In this document: positions 24,843-31,601 of the stretch, in pieces
Position numbering within the stretch: position 1 is the stretch's first letter
Layout of the letters: every line of letters begins with the position of its first letter
From: Candidatus Solincola sediminis
Lineage (GTDB): Bacteria > Actinomycetota > Geothermincolia > Geothermincolales > RBG-13-55-18
Assembly (NCBI GenBank): GCA_001767605.1
Contig: MELM01000045.1
Location: 28,825-61,787, forward strand
DNA length: 32,963 nt
Reading direction: 5' to 3'
Notes under the pieces: generated by a model
The model's database searches: none
Told to the model about the DNA's origin: nothing
The model's input: only the letters and a program-made list of their open reading frames with translations
Translations under genes and position numbers: made by a program

Positions 24843-25085
24843 TCAGGAAGCCTTATTCATAATCAAATCAACGGCATCTCGAACCGTCTCGACCTCAGCC
24901 GCCTCTTCATCGCTTACTTTAAAACCGTATTCCCTCTCCATCTCCAGGAGAAGTTCAACCAGATCGAGGGAGTCTGCGTCCAGGTCCTCCGCGAACCGCG
25001 ACTCTTCATCTATATCATCCTCCGATATTTCGAGTGCTTCCGCCAGGGCTCCGCGGACCTTGGCAAGAACTTGCGCCCTGTCCAC
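24843..25085 (-). CDS. acpP: Acyl carrier protein
   Basis: The 80-residue protein has the acyl carrier fold and the DADSLDLVELLLEMEREYG motif. Ser39 of DSL is the expected 4'-phosphopantetheine attachment site. The true start is the GTG at 25085 (VDRAQVLAKVRG, GGAG upstream); the track ORF's first 52 residues overlap the previous gene in another frame. It stands between an ECF-sigma/membrane gene pair and the activase-related pair rather than in a fatty-acid synthesis cluster. It may therefore be a specialised carrier. No synthase or transferase gene is adjacent. Confidence 0.9.
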   Translation of the reverse strand: MDRAQVLAKVRGALAEALEISEDDIDEESRFAEDLDADSLDLVELLLEMEREYGFKVSDEEAAEVETVRDAVDLIMNKAS

Positions 25086-25096
25086 AGGTGCTCCGC

Positions 25097-25402
25097 TCAG
25101 ATTCCCACCGGCACGACCCGGCGCCGAACCAGATATCTTCCCAGGAAATAAGCGCCGGCACCCATAAACGGCAGGGCTGAGAAGATCGCTCCTCCAATAA
25201 TCATGCCCTTCCTGCCGCTGGTATAAGCTTTTGGTTCCCATTCACTCCAGAGAAACTCGTCGCCACCCAGGTCATGGCAGAGCTCCTCCAGTTTCTTTGA
25301 AAAGACCGGATCGGGCTCCATGGGTACCAGGAAGTGCCTGAGCATCCACAAGGTCTCACGATAACCGACTCTTCCTGCCCTTGGCTTCGTTGTTCCGTTC
25401 AT
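25097..25402 (-). CDS. Small membrane protein coupled to the ECF sigma factor
   Basis: The 101-residue protein begins MNGTTKPRAGRVGYRETLWM and has one hydrophobic segment (about 67-91, MIIGGAIFSALPFMGAGAYFL) followed by an Arg-rich end (RYLVRRRVV). The N-terminal part contains FLVPMEPDPVFSKKLEELC, a pattern like the short helix found at the start of proteins encoded beside ECF sigma factors in Actinomycetota (from memory). Its ATG overlaps the sigma-factor stop as ATGA. It lacks the HxxxCxxC zinc motif of common anti-sigma factors. A sigma-binding or anchoring role is suggested by position only. Confidence 0.65.
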   Translation of the reverse strand: MNGTTKPRAGRVGYRETLWMLRHFLVPMEPDPVFSKKLEELCHDLGGDEFLWSEWEPKAYTSGRKGMIIGGAIFSALPFMGAGAYFLGRYLVRRRVVPVGI

Positions 25403-25953
25403 TCCCGTTCCTCCCTCTCGGAAAGCCTGCTGCGCAGGCCGGCGAGCGATCGATGCACGAGCACTTTGACCGCTCCGGCGCTTTTTCCCATGACCTCGCC
25501 TATCTCCCGGTGCTTCATACCTTCGGCAAAGCGTAATATCAGGGCCTGTTGCCTCTCGGCCGAGAGCCCCCGCATAGCCTCACGCAATTCTCGGATGTCG
25601 TCCCGGCTCTCCGCCGCCTCTTCCGGAGTTGGAGAGGAATCTTGAATGCTGTCGGCGGCATCCAGCACGACGCTGCGCCGCCTTCCGGCATTGCGATGCC
25701 AGTTGGCGACCAGATTGTGCGCGATGCGCAGCAACCACGCCGAGAAGGGAATTCCACGGTCCTGGTAACGATCGAGATGGATGAGGGCGTGGAGAAACAC
25801 GCTCTCCGTTATATCCTCGGCGTCTTCGATGTTGCCCACCCTGTAGTAGATGTATGTGTACACTTTCTTGAGGTATTTGAGGTAAAGGGCATCGAAAGCT
25901 TCCCTTTTCTCCTTCGCCTGCGCCACAAGAGCGCCATCCTCATATAAAGTCAT
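25399..25953 (-). CDS. ECF-type RNA polymerase sigma factor
   Basis: Region 2 reads FDALYLKYLKKVYTYIYYRV through IPFSAWLLRIAHNLVANWHR. Region 4 reads LREAMRGLSAERQQALILRF through KSAGAVKVLVHRSLAGLRSRL with a recognisable helix-turn-helix. The track start at 26013 gives 204 residues. I prefer the internal ATG at 25953 (184 residues) because GGTGGGAG precedes it and because a TATAAT box at 26028-26033 would leave only about eight bases before the first ATG. The choice is not certain. It heads a leftward group that includes the coupled membrane protein, acyl carrier protein and activase-related pair, all possibly one transcript. Confidence 0.88.
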   Translation of the reverse strand: MTLYEDGALVAQAKEKREAFDALYLKYLKKVYTYIYYRVGNIEDAEDITESVFLHALIHLDRYQDRGIPFSAWLLRIAHNLVANWHRNAGRRRSVVLDAADSIQDSSPTPEEAAESRDDIRELREAMRGLSAERQQALILRFAEGMKHREIGEVMGKSAGAVKVLVHRSLAGLRSRLSEREERE

Positions 25954-26027
25954 CTCGCTCCCACCACCAGCTGCAGTCATATGGCTGCTTGCTCCCTTCG
26001 AGGTTATTTCCATTCTTCCAACCGTCT

Positions 26028-26033
26028 ATTATA
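26028..26033 (-). promoter_or_regulatory. Consensus -10 box (TATAAT) upstream of the sigma-factor gene
   Basis: Reading leftward, TATAAT stands about 75 bases before the preferred start codon. The -35 region is poor (GTAACA-like, with too long a spacer), which would fit a promoter helped by an activator or by another sigma factor. Confidence 0.4.
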
Positions 26034-26105
26034 AACACGTTATGCGCATGGTTGTTACTGTATGGGTGTGGTACATTCATTTAAAAGGTCGAAGAGGAGG
26101 TAGCC

Positions 26106-26360
26106 ATGGGCAACGTTCCCGGTTCTTATTGTCCCTTTCGGGCATCGGCCATAGCCGGAGCCCTATCCCCGTGTAACGATGAATGCGCCCTCTACATCCC
26201 GACTGGCAAAATGCCCGACCAGAAAAGCTGCGCCCTCTCCATCCTTGGGGTCTACGCCCTGCAGAGAATAATATTCAAGCAACAGGAAGGGGCGGATAAG
26301 CCCGCGCCCGGCGGAGGGCTTTCAGAAAACGAGGGCGTACCACCACAAAGCCGCGAATAG
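26106..26360 (+). CDS. Small protein with four cysteines, unknown function
   Basis: The 84-residue protein has a strong ribosome binding site (GAAGAGGAGGT) before the ATG. Four Cys in its first half (SYCPFRAS, SPCNDECALY, KSCALSI) are arranged so that they could bind a metal or a cluster. The C-terminal part is Gly/Pro-rich and probably unstructured. It has no membrane helix or signal peptide. Many bacteria carry small proteins with a CPL...C..DC..W/Y...CAL layout, and this resembles that group, but I cannot name it. It is divergent from the sigma-factor gene and directly precedes uppS, whose probable promoter overlaps its stop codon. Confidence 0.7.
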   Translation: MGNVPGSYCPFRASAIAGALSPCNDECALYIPTGKMPDQKSCALSILGVYALQRIIFKQQEGADKPAPGGGLSENEGVPPQSRE

Positions 26361-26386
26361 CCAAGACAAATCTTCATGTCTATACT
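26358..26386 (+). promoter_or_regulatory. Candidate promoter for a leaderless uppS transcript
   Basis: TAGCCA and TATACT are separated by exactly 17 bases. The ATG of uppS begins six bases after the -10 box, so transcription should start at or next to the A of ATG. The uppS start has no Shine-Dalgarno sequence, which agrees with leaderless translation. Confidence 0.5.
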
Positions 26387-26392
26387 GTGGAT

Positions 26393-27133
26393 ATGAAAGA
26401 CGAGTCCAAAATGCAGAAACCTTCTGGCAACCTGCCAGGTCATATCGCAATTATCATGGATGGAAACGGCCGCTGGGCGACCGGCCGCAATCTTCCCCGG
26501 GTGGCCGGACACAAGGCCGGAGAAGAAGCCATAACCGATATCATCAGGGTAGCCTCCGAATGGGAGCTCGGCGCGCTCAGTCTCTTCGCCTTCTCGACCG
26601 AGAACTGGGACCGGCCCGATAACGAAGTCCAGTTCCTCATGAGTTTCAACCGCAACCTCTTAAACAACCGCATCGACGAATTCCACGAACGTAACATTCG
26701 CATCAAACACCTGGGAAGAAGGGATCCTATCCCCGATTCCACCCTGGAGGCAATCGACAATGCCATGGAGAAGACCATGAATAATACCGGGACGACCGTG
26801 TGCATAGCCTTCAATTACGGCGGCAGGGCCGAGATCGTCGATGCGGCAAGGAAACTCTATGCGGATGTCTCGGCCGACAAGGTCAAGCTGGAGGACATGG
26901 ACGAGGTGAAGTTCCGTAACTACCTCTACATTCCCGATGTCCCGGATCCCGATCTCCTGATCCGAACCGCCGGCGAGATGCGCATCAGCAACTTCATGAT
27001 ATGGGAACTCGCCTATAGCGAGATCTATATGACCGAAGTCCTTTGGCCCGATTTCCGCCGAGAGCACCTGGCCAGGGCGATCGAGGAATATCAATCGAGG
27101 GAAAGGCGCTTCGGGAGCATTCGAGAGGAGTAG
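26393..27133 (+). CDS. uppS: Isoprenyl transferase (undecaprenyl diphosphate synthase family)
   Basis: The 246-residue cytosolic cis-prenyltransferase condenses isopentenyl units to make the lipid carrier for cell-wall synthesis. Motifs in order are HIAIIMDGNGRWA with the catalytic Asp, GHKAGEEA, LFAFSTENWDRP, FNYGGRAEI, and RTAGEMRISNFMIWELAYSE with the diphosphate-binding Arg residues, then VLWPDF. I use the ATG at 26393; the GTG at 26387 is equally lacking in a ribosome binding site. The -10-like TATACT just upstream suggests leaderless expression. recO follows after six bases, so the two share a transcript. Confidence 0.95.
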   Translation: MKDESKMQKPSGNLPGHIAIIMDGNGRWATGRNLPRVAGHKAGEEAITDIIRVASEWELGALSLFAFSTENWDRPDNEVQFLMSFNRNLLNNRIDEFHERNIRIKHLGRRDPIPDSTLEAIDNAMEKTMNNTGTTVCIAFNYGGRAEIVDAARKLYADVSADKVKLEDMDEVKFRNYLYIPDVPDPDLLIRTAGEMRISNFMIWELAYSEIYMTEVLWPDFRREHLARAIEEYQSRERRFGSIREE

Positions 27134-27139
27134 GGGCGG

Positions 27140-27904
27140 GTGGCCGCCACCTATAAGGAAAAAGCGATCGTCCTGCGCGCTTACGATCTCGGCGAAGCCG
27201 ACCGCATCGTAACCCTTTTTACCGAAGGCCGCGGCCCCGTGCGAGCGGTGGCTAAAGGAATCAAGCGAACCGGGAGCAAATTCGGAGCCCGCCTGGAACC
27301 CTTCACCCTATTGGATGTGATCCTCCATGAAGGCAGGAATCTCGACACTATCGTGCAGACAGAGATAATCAACGCCCACGCCCCGATCCGAGCAGACTAC
27401 GGCAAGTACCTCTTCGGGGAAGCCATGCTCGAGATGATCGAGAAATCCCTGCGGGAGAATCAGACGATTCCGCGTCTCTTCCCCGCCTTGTGCGTAACAT
27501 TGGACGTACTCGAGGGTGAGGTCGCCGACCCGTCCCTCCTCCTGGCCGCTTTCGATTTGAAGGTCTGCGCCCTTATCGGTTACCATCCCCACCTCGCGCA
27601 ATGCCTGAATTGCGGCCGGGAAACTGCCGGCGAGAAGGTGTGGCTGAATTTGATCGGAGGCGGAGTCGTTTGCGTAAATTGCCGTGCGGGTTTGGACGAC
27701 CTGATTCCCCTTGCGCCGGCGGCACTCGTTCTCATGAACCAATTAATGGCGCTCGACATGGCTGCGATATCATCATCACGCGTGAGTCCGGCTCTCGCCG
27801 TCGAAATACTATCCATAGCCTTCCGCTTCTCCGAAGCGTTTCTGGAGCGCCCGCTTCGCTCGCGCGCCGTCGTTTTGAATTATCTTGAAAAAGGGGCTTT
27901 GTGA
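27140..27904 (+). CDS. recO: DNA repair protein RecO
   Basis: The 254-residue recombination mediator loads RecA on single-stranded DNA with RecR. The N-terminal OB-fold (YKEKAIVLRAYDLGEADRIV) is typical, with a helical middle and a CLNCGRET ... VCVNCRAG pair of CxxC motifs at about residues 155-180 that should bind zinc. Length is normal. Translation begins at GTG six bases after the uppS stop, with GAGGAG upstream. Its last bases overlap the next start as GTGA. Confidence 0.95.
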   Translation: MAATYKEKAIVLRAYDLGEADRIVTLFTEGRGPVRAVAKGIKRTGSKFGARLEPFTLLDVILHEGRNLDTIVQTEIINAHAPIRADYGKYLFGEAMLEMIEKSLRENQTIPRLFPALCVTLDVLEGEVADPSLLLAAFDLKVCALIGYHPHLAQCLNCGRETAGEKVWLNLIGGGVVCVNCRAGLDDLIPLAPAALVLMNQLMALDMAAISSSRVSPALAVEILSIAFRFSEAFLERPLRSRAVVLNYLEKGAL

Positions 27905-28356
27905 AAATCGCTACCGCCACCAGGCAGGATATGGAAGAGATACTTACGCTACAACGGCTCGCCTACCAGGGGGAAGGAGAACGCTACGGGGATTTCACCC
28001 TGCCTCCCCTGCTGCAAACGCTGAACGAGATAATGGCCGACTTCGACACGCAGCTCTTTCTGAAAGCCGTAATCGACAGTGAGATCGTCGGTTCGGTACG
28101 AGCATATGAAAAATACGGCACCTGCTATGTCGGGCGCCTCATAGTGCATCCCGATTTTCAAAACCGGGGAATAGGCACGCACCTTATGGATGAGATAGAA
28201 AGCCGCTTTGCGTACGTTGAGAGATACGAATTGTTCACGGGGCAGGCTAGCGAAATGCCGCTTCATATCTACGAAAAGAGGGATTATAAACCGTTTCGAA
28301 TAAAGAAGCTACATGAAGGCCTGACGCTGGTTTATTTGGAGAAGCGGGTTTTGTGA
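27901..28356 (+). CDS. GNAT-family N-acetyltransferase
   Basis: The 151-residue protein has the GNAT fold: KIATATRQDMEEILTLQ at the N-terminus, GRLIVHPDFQNRGIGTHLMD as the acetyl-CoA-binding motif A (Q-x-x-G-I-G), and YEKRDYKPFRIKK near the end. The acceptor substrate cannot be told. It is coupled to recO by a GTGA overlap and is the last gene before a possible small RNA. Confidence 0.9.
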   Translation: MKIATATRQDMEEILTLQRLAYQGEGERYGDFTLPPLLQTLNEIMADFDTQLFLKAVIDSEIVGSVRAYEKYGTCYVGRLIVHPDFQNRGIGTHLMDEIESRFAYVERYELFTGQASEMPLHIYEKRDYKPFRIKKLHEGLTLVYLEKRVL

Positions 28357-28374
28357 AAATCTTTTGCGTTTCTA

Positions 28375-28403
28375 TAGACACGGCCTGAAATAAGTGATAT
28401 TCT
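28375..28403 (+). promoter_or_regulatory. Candidate sigma-70-type promoter of a small RNA
   Basis: TAGACA and TATTCT are separated by 17 bases. This places transcription start near 28410, at the foot of the outer stem of the structured segment that follows. It lies 19 bases past the stop of the acetyltransferase gene. Confidence 0.5.
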
Positions 28404-28409
28404 AAGAGT

Positions 28410-28525
28410 TGGCCCCAAGGAGCTGGAAGAAAGTCCAGACGGTGGATCCGGAGAGAGTAGCTGAAAGGCGAGATTCGAAGGGTAAACCGAAAAGGCTCTC
28501 CAAAGGTTAATTGGGGCTTCTTCTT
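28410..28525 (+). ncRNA. Candidate structured small RNA of unknown class
   Basis: In the gap between two convergent genes about 110 bases show nested pairing. The outer stem is GCCCCAA (28412-28418) with TTGGGGC (28511-28517). Inside are a perfect hairpin CTGGA-AGAAAG-TCCAG (28423-28438) and a second domain closed by GGAGAG (28450-28455) with CTCTCC (28496-28501). The second domain contains ATTCGAAGGGTAAACCGAA. TTCTTCTTT follows the outer stem and could end transcription. No ORF fits. Some pieces (GGAGAG, CGAAGGGTAAACC, CTCTCC) recall glycine riboswitches, but the conserved CAGGCAAAAGGAC end is missing and no gene follows on this strand. I do not recognise it as RNase P RNA, SRP RNA, tmRNA or a T-box. 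Confidence 0.5.
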
Positions 28526-28529
28526 TGCC

Positions 28530-29258
28530 TTATTTCCAGTTGTATAACCCCAGGTACTCTTGCAATATCTCGATGGCCGAGCTTGTGCCTATGCGGCTAG
28601 CTCCCGCCTTAACCATGGCTACTACATCGGCGAGCCTGCGAATGCCCCCCGACGCCTTGACGCCGAAACCCGGTCCGACCGCTTCCCGCAGCAAAGCAAT
28701 GTCCTCAACGGAAGCGCCGCGGGGACCGAATCCCGTGGAGGTCTTGACCGCGTCGGCGCCTGCCTCTATCGCCAATCCGGCAGCCCGCCGCATCTGCTCA
28801 TCGGTCAAGTATCCGGTCTCGAGGATTACCTTCACAACTACGTGACCCTCGCCTCTTCCGGCGTCGAAGCGCCGCGCCATGGCTACGACTGCGGCAATAT
28901 CCTCGCTTACTCGATCGAAGCGTCGGGAACGAAGGGCGGAAATATTCATTACCATATCGAGTTCCCTCGCTCCGTACTGCAGGGCGAGGACCGCCTCGTT
29001 CTTCTTGGCGTCGGTCGAAACGAATCCGAAGGGGAATCCGATCGGCGCTCCCGGGATTACTCCACTTGTGGCGAGTTCGAGGCGGGCCATCGCCACATAA
29101 TAAAGGGGGACGAAGGCGCACCGGAACTTGGCATCGGCCACCTCGCGAAAGAATTCGAGATAATCATTCTCACTCGCTTCCGGTTTCAGCATCGTGGAGT
29201 CGATTATGCGGGTGAAATGGCCGGGAGTGGGAAAAACTTCCAGAGCGGCATCCGTCAT
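28530..29258 (-). CDS. deoC: Deoxyribose-phosphate aldolase
   Basis: The 242-residue class I aldolase cleaves 2-deoxyribose 5-phosphate to glyceraldehyde 3-phosphate and acetaldehyde. The true start is MTDAALEVFPTPGHFTRIID (GGAGG seven bases upstream); the track adds 67 residues that overlap mgtE. The Schiff-base Lys is in VVVKVILETGYL and the second active-site Lys in AVKTSTGFGPRGAS. The ELDMVMN strand and the phosphate-binding GVKASGGIR and GTSSAI motifs are present. It follows mgtE by 17 bases in the rodA-era-mgtE-deoC series. Confidence 0.95.
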   Translation of the reverse strand: MTDAALEVFPTPGHFTRIIDSTMLKPEASENDYLEFFREVADAKFRCAFVPLYYVAMARLELATSGVIPGAPIGFPFGFVSTDAKKNEAVLALQYGARELDMVMNISALRSRRFDRVSEDIAAVVAMARRFDAGRGEGHVVVKVILETGYLTDEQMRRAAGLAIEAGADAVKTSTGFGPRGASVEDIALLREAVGPGFGVKASGGIRRLADVVAMVKAGASRIGTSSAIEILQEYLGLYNWK

Positions 29259-29275
29259 GTCCGGGCCTCCGTTAT

Positions 29276-30625
29276 CTATAGAAGAGCGATTCCGATCAGG
29301 AAATATACGGCTAGTCCTAACACATCCATGAGCGTGGTCAGGAAGGGTTCCGAGGCCATTGCCGGATCTCGACCTGACACCTTCAACAGTAGAGGAAGCA
29401 GGGATCCGACCAGCGCCGAAAACATAGTTGCGATCACGAGAGCCAGTCCCACGACCCAACCGAGCCGGGCATCACCTTTCATTGACCAGGCGAAGAGCGA
29501 TATGACGACGCCGCTCAGTACCCCTATGCCCAATCCTATCAATGCCTCCCCGGCGATGCTGCGCCGAAAACGCCTTCTCTTGCCCGGATCGGTGGTGATT
29601 TCCACCGTCATGCGAGTGGCGCTTTGCAGAGACACCGTGGCACCTATCGTGAGGATGACAGGTATAAAAAAGACCAGGGCGATATTATCTCGTATCCTAC
29701 CTGAAAAAGCGCGCAGAATGCCTCCGGCTACCAGCAGCTCGATGGTGAGCGCAATGAGCACCCAGGGAAGGCGTCCCAGCAAGACACCGATAAAGGGATG
29801 CCTTTCTTTTTGCTCCTCGATTTCGAAAGTCCCCGCCAGGCCGTAGATATCCTCCTTGGCTTCCTCCTCGAGGACATCCATCACATCATCAACCGTGACA
29901 ATCCCGAGCAGGCGATCTTCGCCGTCTACTACCGGAATGGCCAGAAGATCGTAACGATCGATTAGGGCCGCCACCCTCTCCTGGTCCTCTTCGGGGGCGA
30001 CCGTCATAAGCTGCCCGTGCATTATCTCTTTAACCGGCCGATTGAGATCGGCCACGATCAATTCCCTGAGCGAGCTCACACCGGTCAACCGGCTCGCCTC
30101 GTCCTGGAAATATACGTAATAGATCATCTCGACACTCTCGGGGGCCTCCCTCAACCTCTCGAGCACTTGCCCTACCCGCATCTCCTGGGAAAGGCGCATG
30201 GCATCGGGCGTCATCAAACCTCCGGCGGTGTCCTCTCCATGCGCCATCAGTCGCCGCAGTTGACCAGCCTTGAATGGGCTCATGGAAGCAAGAATGCCAT
30301 CGGACGTTTTATCCGGGAGATCGGCAAGGAGGTCTACGGCATCATCGGGAGGCATCTCGGAGATAATTCTGGTTGCGAGGCTGCGTGCCAGGCCTTGCAT
30401 TACCTCGACTTGGCCCCCCTCGGACATCTCCGGAAGAGCGTCCGCAGACTCCTCGACGTCCCAAACCTTGAAAATACGCAGACGGTCGTCATAAGGAAGC
30501 GTTTCGAGGACCTCTGCCGCATCTGCCGGCTGAAGGCCATCAAGCAGGGCGAGCGATGCGCTCATCTTGCCCTCCTCGAGCAAACCCTTCAGGCTTTCGC
30601 CCAGCAGCCTCGTTCTCTCTTCCAA
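29276..30625 (-). CDS. mgtE: MgtE-type magnesium channel/transporter
   Basis: The 449-residue protein has the MgtE layout: a cytosolic N-domain (about 1-130, with LQPADAAEVLETLPYDDRLR and MPPDDAVDLLADLP), two CBS domains (about 130-255, MTPDAMRLSQEM and IPVVDGEDRLLGIVTVDDVM), then five membrane helices containing FFIPVILTIGATVSLQSATR. The family usually has G-N-x-G-x-Q in this last segment; here it reads G-A-T-V-S-L-Q. Magnesium bound to the cytosolic domains closes the pore in this family. The TTG start has no good ribosome binding site. The ATG at 30565 has GAGGAGG but would cut the first N-domain helix. It begins three bases after era. Confidence 0.9.
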   Translation of the reverse strand: MEERTRLLGESLKGLLEEGKMSASLALLDGLQPADAAEVLETLPYDDRLRIFKVWDVEESADALPEMSEGGQVEVMQGLARSLATRIISEMPPDDAVDLLADLPDKTSDGILASMSPFKAGQLRRLMAHGEDTAGGLMTPDAMRLSQEMRVGQVLERLREAPESVEMIYYVYFQDEASRLTGVSSLRELIVADLNRPVKEIMHGQLMTVAPEEDQERVAALIDRYDLLAIPVVDGEDRLLGIVTVDDVMDVLEEEAKEDIYGLAGTFEIEEQKERHPFIGVLLGRLPWVLIALTIELLVAGGILRAFSGRIRDNIALVFFIPVILTIGATVSLQSATRMTVEITTDPGKRRRFRRSIAGEALIGLGIGVLSGVVISLFAWSMKGDARLGWVVGLALVIATMFSALVGSLLPLLLKVSGRDPAMASEPFLTTLMDVLGLAVYFLIGIALL

Positions 30626-30628
30626 GAT

Positions 30629-31525
30629 CTAGTAACCCAATCTCTTTAACATCTCAGGCCGCTTGGACCAGTCCTTTTCCACTCTAACCTGCAGTCTGAG
30701 GAAAACCTGATCGCCGAGAAGCGGCTCGATCTCCTGCCTGGCCCTGCTGCCTATCTCTTTGAGCATCTTTCCGCCTTTGCCGATAATGATCCCCTTCTGC
30801 GAATCCCTCTCTACATATATGCTGGCCTCGATATCCACCAGGTCCTTGTCCTCTCTCTTCTCCATGTCGTCAACCACCACCGCAACGCTGTGAGGCACTT
30901 CCTCCCGGGTGAGCTGCAGGACCTTTTCGCGGATTAATTCACCAATTATGAAAGACTCGGGCTGCTCCATTACCATATCTTCGGGATAATACCTGGGTCC
31001 ATGTGGCAAAAGCTCTACGATTCTTTCGATCAGCGCATGTACGTTCTCCGATGTCTTGGCCGATATCTCTATCACATCACTGAATTCCCCCAGGTTTTGC
31101 ACGACCTTCTTCTCCGCTTCTACTTGGTCCCCGGTCAGACGATCTATCTTGTTGAGCACCGCGATAGCCGGTGTTTCCAGTTCAGCCAGCTCCTTGGCTA
31201 TGAAAAGGTCACCCTTTCCCACCGTCTTCGTGCCGTCCAGGATGAAGACAGTGACATCGACTTCATCGAGCGTCTCGCGTACCGCTTTGTTCAGCCGCTC
31301 TCCCAAAGCGTTCTTCGCTTTGTGAAAACCGGGCGTGTCCACGAAAATCATCTGGGCATCATCCCTCGTAAGGATGGCGCGTATCTTATTGCGTGTCGTC
31401 TGCGGTTTTTCGGAAATGATTGCCAACTTGCGATGTAGCAGGTTGTTGAGAAGAGTGGATTTACCAACATTGGGCCGGCCGATTATGCCGACAAAACCCG
31501 ATTTATAATCGTCCCCGGTCTCCAA
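30629..31525 (-). CDS. era: GTPase Era
   Basis: The 298-residue GTPase binds 16S rRNA during small-subunit assembly. G-domain motifs are IIGRPNVGKSTL, QTTRNKI, VDTPGFHKA, LNKIDR, and SAKTSE. The C-terminal KH domain has GIIIGKGGKMLKEIGSRARQEIE. The track begins at a TTG (31555) inside a REP-like palindrome. I choose the TTG at 31525, since AAGAGGAGG lies five bases upstream, which gives the normal short N-terminus before the G-domain. Confidence 0.96.
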   Translation of the reverse strand: METGDDYKSGFVGIIGRPNVGKSTLLNNLLHRKLAIISEKPQTTRNKIRAILTRDDAQMIFVDTPGFHKAKNALGERLNKAVRETLDEVDVTVFILDGTKTVGKGDLFIAKELAELETPAIAVLNKIDRLTGDQVEAEKKVVQNLGEFSDVIEISAKTSENVHALIERIVELLPHGPRYYPEDMVMEQPESFIIGELIREKVLQLTREEVPHSVAVVVDDMEKREDKDLVDIEASIYVERDSQKGIIIGKGGKMLKEIGSRARQEIEPLLGDQVFLRLQVRVEKDWSKRPEMLKRLGY

Positions 31526-31546
31526 GCAGACCTCCTCTTCAGTAAG

Positions 31547-31579
31547 CCTACACAAAGGTGCCTGACACCTTTGTGTAGG
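31547..31579. repeat. REP-like palindrome, copy 4
   Basis: It has the same perfect 14-bp arms as copies 2 and 3, with the CCTGA loop orientation of copy 3. It sits in the 76-bp gap between the rodA stop and the era ribosome binding site. There it could reduce or process the read-through transcript between the two genes. Confidence 0.92.
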
Positions 31580-31601
31580 TGATGCTTTTGTAGATTTTAC
31601 G

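Noticed and set aside
28410-28525. Glycine riboswitch, T-box or RNase P RNA
   Set aside because: Only fragments match. The conserved CAGGCAAAAGGAC, GGGTGGNACC and RNase P core blocks are absent, and no gene follows on the same strand.
28560-29846. 428-aa ORF on the + strand
   Set aside because: Antisense to deoC and mgtE, both of which have all family motifs.
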